From positions 1-45,880 of IMG/VR virus record IMGVR_UViG_3300025286_000026: DNA of 45,880 bases; one strand, written 5' to 3'. This DNA comes from a virus. Under the pieces are notes generated by a model. That model ran no database searches. It was not told the DNA's origin and saw only the letters and a list, made by a program, of their open reading frames with translations. A program made the position numbers and the translations under genes. Shown piece after piece: positions 25,912 to 33,789 of this stretch. Position 1 is the first letter of the stretch, and every line of letters begins with the position of its first letter.

Positions 25912-25923
25912 CTTTTATATAAG
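25912..25923 (+). promoter_or_regulatory. TATA element for the isolated + strand gene
   Basis: CTTTTATATAAG centred 27 bases before the ATG at 25945. It interleaves with the minus-strand TATA at 25931-25940, so the two promoters are divergent and lie within one 35-bp gap. Confidence 0.7.
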
Positions 25924-25930
25924 CAATACC

Positions 25931-25940
25931 CCTATATAAT
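25931..25940 (-). promoter_or_regulatory. TATA element for the minus-strand zinc-ribbon gene
   Basis: Minus-strand ATTATATAGG about 25 bases before the ATG at 25910. It is the partner of the divergent promoter at 25912-25923. Confidence 0.65.
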
Positions 25941-25944
25941 ATTA

Positions 25945-26379
25945 ATGACAAATGCGTCAGTATATGTGTATGACACATTAGAAGAATACATGTTGTTTTA
26001 TCCTCAAGGGCAGGACGTGGTTACAGAAAATCACCTTTCTTCCTTATGGATTAACGATAAAAACATAGTTCTTGTTAGTGATACCCGTTCAGGTACGGCT
26101 GGCTATAAACCAGATTTTTCAAAATCTCTTGTTTATTTTGATCTAGGTGAAGAATCATTTAAACAATATGAGGATAAATTTGAACCTATAGTCGAGGTCG
26201 AAGTTGAACCCAAACATAACAGGGTTGTGTTTTCCGGTCAAACGATACAACAGACATTAGCTATAGCACGTAGAGTAAAATCCGGTGATCTTAACAATAG
26301 AAAAAGACATGTCAAGGGTTATATTCTATACGACGATAGCAAACCTAGAGTGAATCTGATATTAAAATCAGTTCATTAA
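25945..26379 (+). CDS. Hypothetical protein, isolated + strand gene
   Basis: A 144-residue protein, the only + strand gene between 1 and 42.7 kb. The ATG at 25945 is chosen over an upstream ATG because of the TATA element 27 bases ahead. The sequence is alpha/beta (ASVYVYDTLEEYMLFY, NIVLVSDTRSG, SLVYFDLG), with VVFSGQTIQQTLAIARRVKSG near the end that could be a short helix-turn-helix-like region. I recognise no family. Opposite orientation and an own promoter suggest separate, perhaps early or regulatory, expression. Confidence 0.7.
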   Translation: MTNASVYVYDTLEEYMLFYPQGQDVVTENHLSSLWINDKNIVLVSDTRSGTAGYKPDFSKSLVYFDLGEESFKQYEDKFEPIVEVEVEPKHNRVVFSGQTIQQTLAIARRVKSGDLNNRKRHVKGYILYDDSKPRVNLILKSVH

Positions 26380-26383
26380 TTTT

Positions 26384-26827
26384 TTATTTTCTAAAATTTC
26401 TTGTAAAACCTTCACGAAATAGGTAATCCTTGCCTAGATTTTTCCTCATTGACTTCCAAAATGGATCTACCTTGGTAGTACCACCTGCTCGTCTGAAATC
26501 ACGCAATTTTTCCCTGATTCTGCCGTGACAACTGAAACATAATCTAGCATTTATCTGTTTTATATCCCATGAATACTTTCCACAGAACATACAAAGGTCC
26601 CATCCCTTGTCTGCAAGTGTTACAAGTGTGTGTTCTGGTCCTCTATTGCGTCTACAATGGGCGCACACGTTAAACATTGTTGCAGAAACCGCTTTTTTCT
26701 TCTCACAATTCCAGCAATGACCTTCCTTGTGGTTGTTAACTGCCTTTTGCTCGTCTGCCTGATGCATTTCCCATATTTTTTTACCTGCGGCAGTGCCTCC
26801 CGTGTTTACATCAAGTTTGTCAGCCAT
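26384..26827 (-). CDS. Protein with four cysteine knuckles (double zinc ribbon)
   Basis: A 147-residue protein. The ATG at 26827 follows a GGAAGGAG Shine-Dalgarno and overlaps the previous stop; a longer frame opens with TTG. Four knuckles, CWNC, CAHC, CMFC and CFSC, form two zinc ribbons over residues about 37-103, followed by a very basic tail (KSMRKNLGKDYLFREGFTRNFRK). The basic end suggests nucleic-acid binding. It ends four bases from the convergent + strand gene, in a T-rich stretch that may end both transcripts. Confidence 0.65.
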   Translation of the reverse strand: MADKLDVNTGGTAAGKKIWEMHQADEQKAVNNHKEGHCWNCEKKKAVSATMFNVCAHCRRNRGPEHTLVTLADKGWDLCMFCGKYSWDIKQINARLCFSCHGRIREKLRDFRRAGGTTKVDPFWKSMRKNLGKDYLFREGFTRNFRK

Positions 26828-27032
26828 TTTTCTCCTTCCATGCGTCAAATGCGCCGCCTATTTCCTGACTAACTATTGCGATAATAGCGTCTTCAGGTAT
26901 ATCTGTTGTTTTTTTCATGTTTTCAATTATTGATTTAGGATCGTTTGAATGTAAGCCCTGCATAAGACACTGTCTTACCATGTCAAAGTTGTCCGGGGTA
27001 ACATATTCATATGGATCACGTTTTCTACTCAT
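26820..27032 (-). CDS. Small helical hypothetical protein
   Basis: A 70-residue acidic-basic helical protein between two zinc-ribbon genes, overlapping both (ATGA at its start). Segments NFDMVRQCLMQGL and PEDAIIAIVSQEIGGAFDAW look like amphipathic helices. No family recognised. Confidence 0.6.
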   Translation of the reverse strand: MSRKRDPYEYVTPDNFDMVRQCLMQGLHSNDPKSIIENMKKTTDIPEDAIIAIVSQEIGGAFDAWKEKNG

Positions 27033-27190
27033 TTTTGCCCAAATCCCCTATATGCCTCGTCAATTTCACATTTTAAACATGTGTCAAAATAGCTTGGTTT
27101 TCCACAGAATCTGCAATCATTGAGTTCTCTTGTGAATATTTTGCCTGAAAAAGACTTTTTCAATCCTGAAATAAACCCGTCAAATAACAT
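27029..27190 (-). CDS. Small zinc-ribbon protein
   Basis: A 53-residue frame with a basic amphipathic N-terminus (GLKKSFSGKIF) and one zinc ribbon, CRFC and CLKC 12 residues apart. It overlaps the genes on both sides (11 bases before, ATGA after), which supports that it is translated. Confidence 0.6.
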   Translation of the reverse strand: MLFDGFISGLKKSFSGKIFTRELNDCRFCGKPSYFDTCLKCEIDEAYRGFGQK

Positions 27191-27749
27191 CTGCATCATC
27201 CATATCTTTTATAATCTCCATCAATTCAGTAACCTCTAGTGTATCTATAGTATCCACCACGTTTATATGTTTCGTTTTTTTACTGGTCAATTTTGTCTCT
27301 TTATTCTTAATTTTTATCTGTTTTTCTACAAAATTCATCAATCTGTCTCCCTGTACTCCTGACTTGCTGTCAAGTTTTCTCATATAATGTTCCTTTATTA
27401 CAAGGCTTTTACTAGGTCTTCTTATTACTATTGATGTTATATGCATCGGATCTGACCTCATTACGTCTACTGCCTTTGTGATTAATAATCTCTCCTTTCT
27501 ATTGGCCTTTAACATCTTGAATATTTTTGTTGGGTGTTGTGTGAATGCTGTTATATTATCTATTAATACTAGATTGTCCTCCGATTTTAATGTAATACCC
27601 TTTACTCTTCGCTTGCTATAAAGTCCCTCTAATGTTGAGGCTCCTGCAACTGTATCATCTTGTGGGGTTTTTATTATTACTACTGTAACTCCTCCCATTC
27701 CACCTGTTAATAATAAATTACTACCTAACCCTCTGGTTAAAAGTGACAT
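27180..27749 (-). CDS. Hypothetical virion-region protein
   Basis: A 189-residue protein with a short glycine-rich N-terminal region (LLLTGGMGGVTVVIIKT) then alpha/beta sequence and a lysine-rich stretch (KQIKIKNKETKLTSKKTK, residues 145-162) before an acidic helical end. It follows two fibre-associated genes in the same unit. No family recognised. Confidence 0.6.
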   Translation of the reverse strand: MSLLTRGLGSNLLLTGGMGGVTVVIIKTPQDDTVAGASTLEGLYSKRRVKGITLKSEDNLVLIDNITAFTQHPTKIFKMLKANRKERLLITKAVDVMRSDPMHITSIVIRRPSKSLVIKEHYMRKLDSKSGVQGDRLMNFVEKQIKIKNKETKLTSKKTKHINVVDTIDTLEVTELMEIIKDMDDADVI

Positions 27750-27751
27750 AT

Positions 27752-28324
27752 TTAACCTATGTATGGTGTTATTGCCGTTTGTATTGTTGCAGATGTATTT
27801 CCTGGTGGTGGTGTAATTTTGATACCCATAGATGTTCCCTTTGTAAGATGTATTGGTACTCCAACAACATTTCTACCAGAAGAATCTATTATTGATTGAA
27901 TTGCAACTTCACCGTCAGTGAACGTATAACCTTCTGCACCCTTGTATACCGTTGCATCTAATGTGACGTTTGATCCAAAGTTTCTGTTATATATTGTAAA
28001 TGTTGTGGCATTATCTATGATTGTTCCTGCTGTTGGATTTCTAATAACTTCTACTGTCCAATCACCACATCCTCCTGTGGATGTTCCTAGCAGATGTATA
28101 AATGAATTTATGTCAAGTTCTTCTTCACCTGTATAAGATACATACAACACTGCTGATGAACATGCTGATGTCAATGTAATGTTACCTGTATTAATATTCC
28201 ATGCTTTCCCGTTTTGTAATGAATAATGCTCTACAACCTCTGTAAATCCTCTAACTTTTAAGAATTGATTAGAATCAACTTTTGCTCCAGTTCCGGTTGA
28301 TGGATCTCTAATTTCTACATCCAT
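27752..28324 (-). CDS. Putative virion (fibre/capsid-associated) beta protein
   Basis: A 190-residue beta-rich protein with EHYSLQNGKAWNINTGNITLTS, AVLYVSYTGEEELDINSFI and WTVEVIRNPTAGTII, a pattern I associate with structural proteins of marine tailed viruses. It starts behind an AAGGAGG Shine-Dalgarno just after the upstream gene. Two cysteines. Likely a beta-sandwich attached to fibre or capsid. Confidence 0.55.
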   Translation of the reverse strand: MDVEIRDPSTGTGAKVDSNQFLKVRGFTEVVEHYSLQNGKAWNINTGNITLTSACSSAVLYVSYTGEEELDINSFIHLLGTSTGGCGDWTVEVIRNPTAGTIIDNATTFTIYNRNFGSNVTLDATVYKGAEGYTFTDGEVAIQSIIDSSGRNVVGVPIHLTKGTSMGIKITPPPGNTSATIQTAITPYIG

Positions 28325-28325
28325 T

Positions 28326-28916
28326 TTATATGTCCTCCTTTATAAAAGCATATCTGCAACAAAATGAAACCCTTCCTGTCTGTGCTCCACCTGCTGAGGC
28401 CTGTATATGTAATGTAAGAATATCATTTGTTTTTAATACGAATGTATTACCAATTGCATTTGTAAAATCAACCATTCCTGCCGGTAGATCTGTCAGTGTT
28501 GCAATTATTTCACCATCTGCAAGTCCGGTAATACCTGTTCCTGATGATGTATATATGTCTGCAGTGGCTGTCTTACCTGATCCAAAATTTACATTTGTCT
28601 TATCTAATTCTGTAGTAGTTGCCGGTGTTCCTGTGTCATTTTTTTGAAATGATATCTGTGCCCCTGCATTTTGAAGACCAAATTGTAATGACTCTATGAT
28701 TATATCCCTGTCAGGATCTGTATTTTTAATATAAAATACAATTCCATTAGGTGCACATAATGTATTGGTTTTTCCGGTTGTAGATACGAATACCTCTCCA
28801 TTAACCTGTGATTGGAATTCTCCCTGATTCTTTGAAATACTGTCAGTTTCTAGCCTAAAAATTGTATTTACTCTTGCTGTATTTTTAGTTTGACCATCAA
28901 CAATAGTTTGTGCCAT
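28326..28916 (-). CDS. Putative virion beta protein, related in layout to its neighbour
   Basis: A 196-residue beta-rich protein: GIVFYIKNTDPDRDIIIESLQFGLQN, then NTFVLKTNDILTLHIQA and a terminal RVSFCCRYAFIKEDI. The order (central strand pair, long loop, closing strands) parallels the next gene downstream, so the two may be diverged partners. Heads a unit of several genes with its own promoter. Confidence 0.55.
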   Translation of the reverse strand: MAQTIVDGQTKNTARVNTIFRLETDSISKNQGEFQSQVNGEVFVSTTGKTNTLCAPNGIVFYIKNTDPDRDIIIESLQFGLQNAGAQISFQKNDTGTPATTTELDKTNVNFGSGKTATADIYTSSGTGITGLADGEIIATLTDLPAGMVDFTNAIGNTFVLKTNDILTLHIQASAGGAQTGRVSFCCRYAFIKEDI

Positions 28917-28937
28917 ATTCTCTAATTCATCACATAC

Positions 28938-28947
28938 CTAATAAACT
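28938..28947 (-). promoter_or_regulatory. TATA element for the virion beta-protein unit
   Basis: Minus-strand AGTTTATTAG about 26 bases before the ATG at 28916. It directly follows the stop of the beta-helix gene. Confidence 0.55.
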
Positions 28948-30477
28948 TTATGTAGTCGGTATTTTGTCGAATGGTTCAGTTTCAGTTGCTGCTCCAGCCT
29001 TATTGAATAGATTGAATGAAATCAACGGTGTTGTGTCATCATCATCATATATAATAAGTTGGTTATTTAATATCTTCTGCCTATTCTGGTGGAATTTGAG
29101 GATAGTATCAACTGCCGTTTTTATCAATGCGTTGCATGTTTCTGACGTGTTTGTGGATGTTTCTATTTTTTTAACCCTTGATAATATGTCAAGAACTGAT
29201 GGTTCTATTGTTTCCAGTTTGGTCAAAATATCCTCTGTCTCCGTCTTTACGTCCGATACATCCAATATAGTCTGGGCCACGCCTGCACATATCACATTGA
29301 TTTTACCGTCATTGTTTGTATCTACAGTGTTTAATCCCAAGTCATCAAGTCTTCCAAATCCGTCAGATGTGATTAAGTTTGTATCTCTTATGGATGTTCT
29401 AGATGTCCCTGAGAAAATTGATACTTGATATTTTTTATTATTATTGAATATGCTGTTTGATAACACATTATCTGATGAGTCCTCAGATATCGTAGAGTAT
29501 ATAGATAGTCCATGGCCTGTATTGTTTGTTATCTCCATCCTGTCAAAAAATGATGTTTTAATATCAGTTGCTTTTACACCGTCAAACACTGCATTTTTTA
29601 CAATTATGTTTTCAACTCTATGTTTCTCTCCACATGTTATTTCTATACCGTTTCCAGTGACACATTCAATTGTCAAATCCTGTATGTTGGAAAAACTACC
29701 TGTTACTGTTATTCCATTATCTACCCCACATGCTGCCGTTTTTATCTTAATTCCTGTTATTTGATTTCCTATGCCACTAAGTGTTACTGTAGGACTTCCT
29801 GTTGTAGCTGGATTCATTACAAAGTTTTGTCCCGGTCCTCTCAATAATGTTCTATTGTTTGATATTGTGATTTTTTCTGTAGTTACGGTTTCACCACTTG
29901 GGTCGTTCGCAAGTGCAAATATAACATCTCCTGCATTGTCAGTTGTTAATGCATGTGCTCTACAAAATGTCTGTACAGCCAAACCAACACTGCTTCCATC
30001 CAGTCCGTCACATCCGTCATATGGGCTCCAATATATACTCTGTCCAAATGCCTTGTGATTTCCTCTTAATGATTCTACCAAATATCTCAAGTCCTCATCA
30101 TTGGTACCCGTGATTGATGGTGACAATGAAAGTTCTACGGTTACTTGTGTGAATGATGATGTTGCTATAGGGTTGTTACAATATACATTGGTTGCGATTA
30201 GGTTCCCCCCGGATACCCTCATCTGTTCGAATGTTGGACCACATCTGTCTTCAAATCTAACCCTCCAGTCATGTAACAATTTTAGTGTAATTCCTGTAAA
30301 ATTTCCTCCTCCTAACGAATCCTTACCTGTAATGTCTGCAATTCTCTTGATATCCATATTTACCAAGTTGTCCTCATAATCTCTTATTTGATTGACCAAG
30401 TCCTGAACTGTTACCTCTGTCTGAGGGGCATCTACTTCTATAATCTTGGTGGATTTGAAGAAAGTCAGTGTTGCCAT
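28948..30477 (-). CDS. Right-handed beta-helix tail fibre/tailspike-like protein
   Basis: A 509-residue protein. Residues 1-110 are an attachment domain (TEVTVQDLVNQIRDYEDNLV, LGGGNFTGITLKLLHDWRVRF, RVSGGNLIATNVY) that I recall from fibre proteins of marine tailed viruses. Residues about 190-380 form a parallel beta-helix of the pectate-lyase type, with repeated turns such as GNGIEITCGEKHRVENIIVKNA. A coiled coil follows (400-470). No catalytic site for sugar cleavage is evident. The TATA element at 30498-30506 sets the start. Confidence 0.75.
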   Translation of the reverse strand: MATLTFFKSTKIIEVDAPQTEVTVQDLVNQIRDYEDNLVNMDIKRIADITGKDSLGGGNFTGITLKLLHDWRVRFEDRCGPTFEQMRVSGGNLIATNVYCNNPIATSSFTQVTVELSLSPSITGTNDEDLRYLVESLRGNHKAFGQSIYWSPYDGCDGLDGSSVGLAVQTFCRAHALTTDNAGDVIFALANDPSGETVTTEKITISNNRTLLRGPGQNFVMNPATTGSPTVTLSGIGNQITGIKIKTAACGVDNGITVTGSFSNIQDLTIECVTGNGIEITCGEKHRVENIIVKNAVFDGVKATDIKTSFFDRMEITNNTGHGLSIYSTISEDSSDNVLSNSIFNNNKKYQVSIFSGTSRTSIRDTNLITSDGFGRLDDLGLNTVDTNNDGKINVICAGVAQTILDVSDVKTETEDILTKLETIEPSVLDILSRVKKIETSTNTSETCNALIKTAVDTILKFHQNRQKILNNQLIIYDDDDTTPLISFNLFNKAGAATETEPFDKIPTT

Positions 30478-30497
30478 AATATACTAAAGACTTATAA

Positions 30498-30506
30498 ATA
30501 TATAAG
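30498..30506 (-). promoter_or_regulatory. TATA element for the beta-helix fibre gene
   Basis: Minus-strand CTTATATAT about 25 bases before the ATG at 30477. Confidence 0.7.
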
Positions 30507-30515
30507 AATTATCGT

Positions 30516-33500
30516 CTATGGTAGGTCTACTACAGAATCGGTTGTTCTTACAGCACCGACTGATGCACCGGTTGAACCGAACGTTGAAGTGGTCTGGAAC
30601 GGCAATATACCTTTTCTTCTCACTTTAATGATTAATGGGGCGTCTGACACATAAATTACAGAGTTTGATGTACTTGCTCCTCCTGATGCCTGTTCAATGA
30701 ATACCACAAAGGCGTCATCAAGTGATGTTAGTGCCGTACATGATGTGACGTTACCAATAGTACCTGATGTTAGTGTAAATCTGCCTGTAGTTCTACATAC
30801 TGCATTGTATGGGAATCTAAGGAATAGTCCTGCATTGTTTGGATCTTCAACTCTGATTACTCCTGATGATGGTACGTCTTGTGCCATTGGTACTGCTCTG
30901 GTTGCTGTTTTTACTTCAATGATAGAGTTTGCTGCTCCGTTAGCACATGCTCCTGGAGCACAATCTACTGTAAATTCTGTTGTACATATAACTTCTGCAC
31001 AGGCACATGCGTTAACTGCTCTAAACACTGACACACTGTCACATGCTACCAATGAGGTAACTGCAATAGTCTGCAAGTTAGGTGGGTTTCTTGTTGTACC
31101 TGCTGCGTCTAATAGTTGAATACCTTGAACATCTCCTGTACATAACGTATCCTTGTCTATGAATACACCTGTTGCACCGAATAATTTTCCACCAGCGAAT
31201 GATCCGAATGGTGCTGCCTTTACTTCTGCGTAAGTACTGTCAAGTTGTCTGTAAATTCTACCTTCCAATGCTGCGGTTGTTCCTGTTTGTGCAATTTCAT
31301 TAGTTGATTCTTTTCTAAGTTCAAATTTGGTCCATTCATATACGTTAAGAATTGGGGAAGCGTTACATGATGTTCCACAGTGATTTCCTACCAAATATGC
31401 GTTGTAGTTCTGTTCACCACATCCGTCCTCGATGTCTCCTGGTACGGTTGTCTGGTTAGCTGTATAAGTTCCTGCACATCCCGGGTCATATGTTGTTGCT
31501 GATACTGCCCCTGTAATTAAATTATCTCCAGAGAATGCCGTACATCCTGTTACTTCTATATATAATGCGTCTGCTGCATCTGCCATTAATATGAATCCTG
31601 TTGCACATGTTACTGCCTGGGTAACTGTCTCTCCTCTTGTCCATACACCTGATGATCCAGTTCCTCCGCCTGTTGCAATCTTTGTCTCTACGGTCATCTG
31701 TCTTACTGCTGAACAATATCCTGCTACCAGGTTTGCTACGGATGAGAATGTTGCGGTTGCTGCTGATACTGCGCCCGTGATGGTTTCTGCTGATCCGAAC
31801 TGGGTTGATGAGAATAATGTATAATCCAGTGTGTTACATGTCAAGTTTTCTGCTATAACTACGCCTATGGCTCCGGTAGTTCCGCCTGTAATCTCTTCTC
31901 CTACAGTAAAGCCTCCACAACCAGTATATGATATACGGTATTGGCCGGTCGCATTGTTCAAGTCTGTTGCAGTAGCGAGTGGAATTGGAGCTGTACCACC
32001 TACTGTAGTTGTCTGGAAGTGGTCATATGTGTGACCAAATCGTCTATTGAATATTGTAACTGTTCCGCTGTTAATTAGTTGTCCCAGTGCACATACTGAT
32101 GCACATACGACTGTTGGATCGGAATTTGATTTTACTTTAATTAATACGTTAATGTTTCCTTCTAGCCAGTCAGATCTAAGTACTGAACCGTCTTGTTCAA
32201 TGTAGAACTGTGGTTGTGGTGATGGAGTACATGCTGATTCGGTGTATCCTTGGTCACCTACTCCTTGAATGGAACCTAATGTCTGGTAATTGGTCCAAAT
32301 ATTGTCGTTTGAACTGTCTTTGATGGAACCGTTCTCCAGGAATCTCATGCTGAGATCTGGAATTTGCCATGAATTAATCAAAGTATATTGTTGGTCTTTG
32401 ACTTGGGCGGACATTGGAACGTCGTCATCCATCTGGACAAGATCGTCGAATGTTGCCTGGATATATGTATATAACTCGTTGGCGTTTCTAACTATGTTTA
32501 ATGATACACAATCATCATAAATACCTCCCTGTAATGCGTCTCTTTGTCTGGTTCTTGGTGAACCCAATACGTCTGTTGCACTGTCTAATGTTGCTGTTGT
32601 ATTCTCTACTGATGCGATTGTTACAGAATTTACTTGAATTGATTCACCACATGTAACTGCTCCAGTCTTTGATGCCGTAATTAGTTTACCTGAAGAGTCA
32701 CCATCGTCAATAATTTTTAAAATTCTTGCCTGAATAGATGAAGTTACTCCTGTAATAACATCACCAACTGCAAATACTTGACCTGCAACTTGGGTGTCGT
32801 AAAATATAACACATTCCATAATTAAATTATCATCATTTGCAAATGTTCCCTGTACGTTGTTAAGTCTGAGTGATCCCTGACTTCCGCTTGTTGCACCTAC
32901 GTGTTGTTGTACAACTCCTGACTTACATCCGGTTGCACTGATATTTGCACCGTCTGGAATATATATTGAACATCCTGGAGAATCAAAGTCTATTAAAACA
33001 CTTGTATTGTTGGTTCCTGGTGGGTTTTGAGTTCCACTGGTCAACTCGTTTACCGATGCTGCCCAATCAAAGTCACCTGAACCTGTTCCTACGGCACTTG
33101 CCTTTGTTGAACCGCCAACCTGTAAATTTTCTGCGGCAGTAAAACATGCAGCACCTGTGAACTGTCCATAAATTCTTCCTTGACCGGAAGTGGTAGTATC
33201 ATTATATTCTATGGCTCTAATAACTCCTGTTCTACATGAAGTTGCTCCTGTAACTGTGTCTCCTACTGAAAATCCGCAGTTTGCTACGGTATCAAAATCT
33301 ACATATTCTAATCTAACTAGTCCTGTTCCATCTACAAATCTTCCGACTGTATTGGTTAGGTTTGCCGTTCCTGACGTACCTGAAAGTGAACATATCAGTT
33401 TTGCTACGGCATTATTTCCTGAAGTCTGATAAATATAATCGTCTGCTGCTGGTACGGTACCTGATCCGCCATCCCAGTCGAGATTGCCGTCTATGTGTGA

Positions 33501-33548
33501 AATCTTCTTGTCAATATAATCTATATCCCAATCGTCAGCAACTGCCAT
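30516..33548 (-). CDS. Giant cysteine-rich fibre protein
   Basis: A 1010-residue protein. The pattern FSVGDTVTGATS...TGVIRAI recurs several times (also VFAVGDVITGVTS, FTVGEEITGGTTG) and marks a chain of small beta domains. The middle holds ATFDDLVQMDDDVPMSAQ and YTLINSWQIPDLSM, segments I recall from large fibre proteins of marine phages. The C-terminus IIKVRRKGILPFQTTSTF...VRTTDSVVDLP matches the end of the 765-residue protein at 33786. About 30 cysteines (3%) are scattered through it, often in Gly/Ala/Thr-rich loops. Function: probably a peripheral fibre or whisker. Strong TATA element ahead. Confidence 0.7.
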   Translation of the reverse strand: MAVADDWDIDYIDKKISHIDGNLDWDGGSGTVPAADDYIYQTSGNNAVAKLICSLSGTSGTANLTNTVGRFVDGTGLVRLEYVDFDTVANCGFSVGDTVTGATSCRTGVIRAIEYNDTTTSGQGRIYGQFTGAACFTAAENLQVGGSTKASAVGTGSGDFDWAASVNELTSGTQNPPGTNNTSVLIDFDSPGCSIYIPDGANISATGCKSGVVQQHVGATSGSQGSLRLNNVQGTFANDDNLIMECVIFYDTQVAGQVFAVGDVITGVTSSIQARILKIIDDGDSSGKLITASKTGAVTCGESIQVNSVTIASVENTTATLDSATDVLGSPRTRQRDALQGGIYDDCVSLNIVRNANELYTYIQATFDDLVQMDDDVPMSAQVKDQQYTLINSWQIPDLSMRFLENGSIKDSSNDNIWTNYQTLGSIQGVGDQGYTESACTPSPQPQFYIEQDGSVLRSDWLEGNINVLIKVKSNSDPTVVCASVCALGQLINSGTVTIFNRRFGHTYDHFQTTTVGGTAPIPLATATDLNNATGQYRISYTGCGGFTVGEEITGGTTGAIGVVIAENLTCNTLDYTLFSSTQFGSAETITGAVSAATATFSSVANLVAGYCSAVRQMTVETKIATGGGTGSSGVWTRGETVTQAVTCATGFILMADAADALYIEVTGCTAFSGDNLITGAVSATTYDPGCAGTYTANQTTVPGDIEDGCGEQNYNAYLVGNHCGTSCNASPILNVYEWTKFELRKESTNEIAQTGTTAALEGRIYRQLDSTYAEVKAAPFGSFAGGKLFGATGVFIDKDTLCTGDVQGIQLLDAAGTTRNPPNLQTIAVTSLVACDSVSVFRAVNACACAEVICTTEFTVDCAPGACANGAANSIIEVKTATRAVPMAQDVPSSGVIRVEDPNNAGLFLRFPYNAVCRTTGRFTLTSGTIGNVTSCTALTSLDDAFVVFIEQASGGASTSNSVIYVSDAPLIIKVRRKGILPFQTTSTFGSTGASVGAVRTTDSVVDLP

Positions 33549-33568
33549 ACTTTATTATCGTAATTCCA

Positions 33569-33578
33569 GTATATAAAG
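33569..33578 (-). promoter_or_regulatory. TATA element for the giant fibre gene
   Basis: Minus-strand CTTTATATAC about 25 bases before the ATG at 33548. Confidence 0.7.
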
Positions 33579-33582
33579 ATGA

Positions 33583-33789
33583 TTACTGCCAGTCCCCTGA
33601 CGGCCAGTCTTTTTTTGCCTGTTCCTTCTTTGCTTCCGTTGCATCCGGGGAGGCAACTATCCTTCCATTGGTTAGTTTCCATACAAGATACTCAAATCCC
33701 TTTATCTTTATCTCTTCCGCTCCACATGACAGGCAAAATCTGTTAACCTTTTTTATAATAGACGTACTATTACAGTGTGGACACTTCAC
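33583..33789 (-). CDS. Small zinc-ribbon protein
   Basis: A 68-residue protein opening with CPHC and CLSC 14 residues apart, an ordinary zinc ribbon, then a helix and an acidic end with GDWQ. It begins with GTG in a GTGA overlap with the stop of the large fibre gene, so it depends on that gene's translation. Being encoded between two giant fibre genes, it may help fold or attach them. Confidence 0.65.
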   Translation of the reverse strand: MKCPHCNSTSIIKKVNRFCLSCGAEEIKIKGFEYLVWKLTNGRIVASPDATEAKKEQAKKDWPSGDWQ

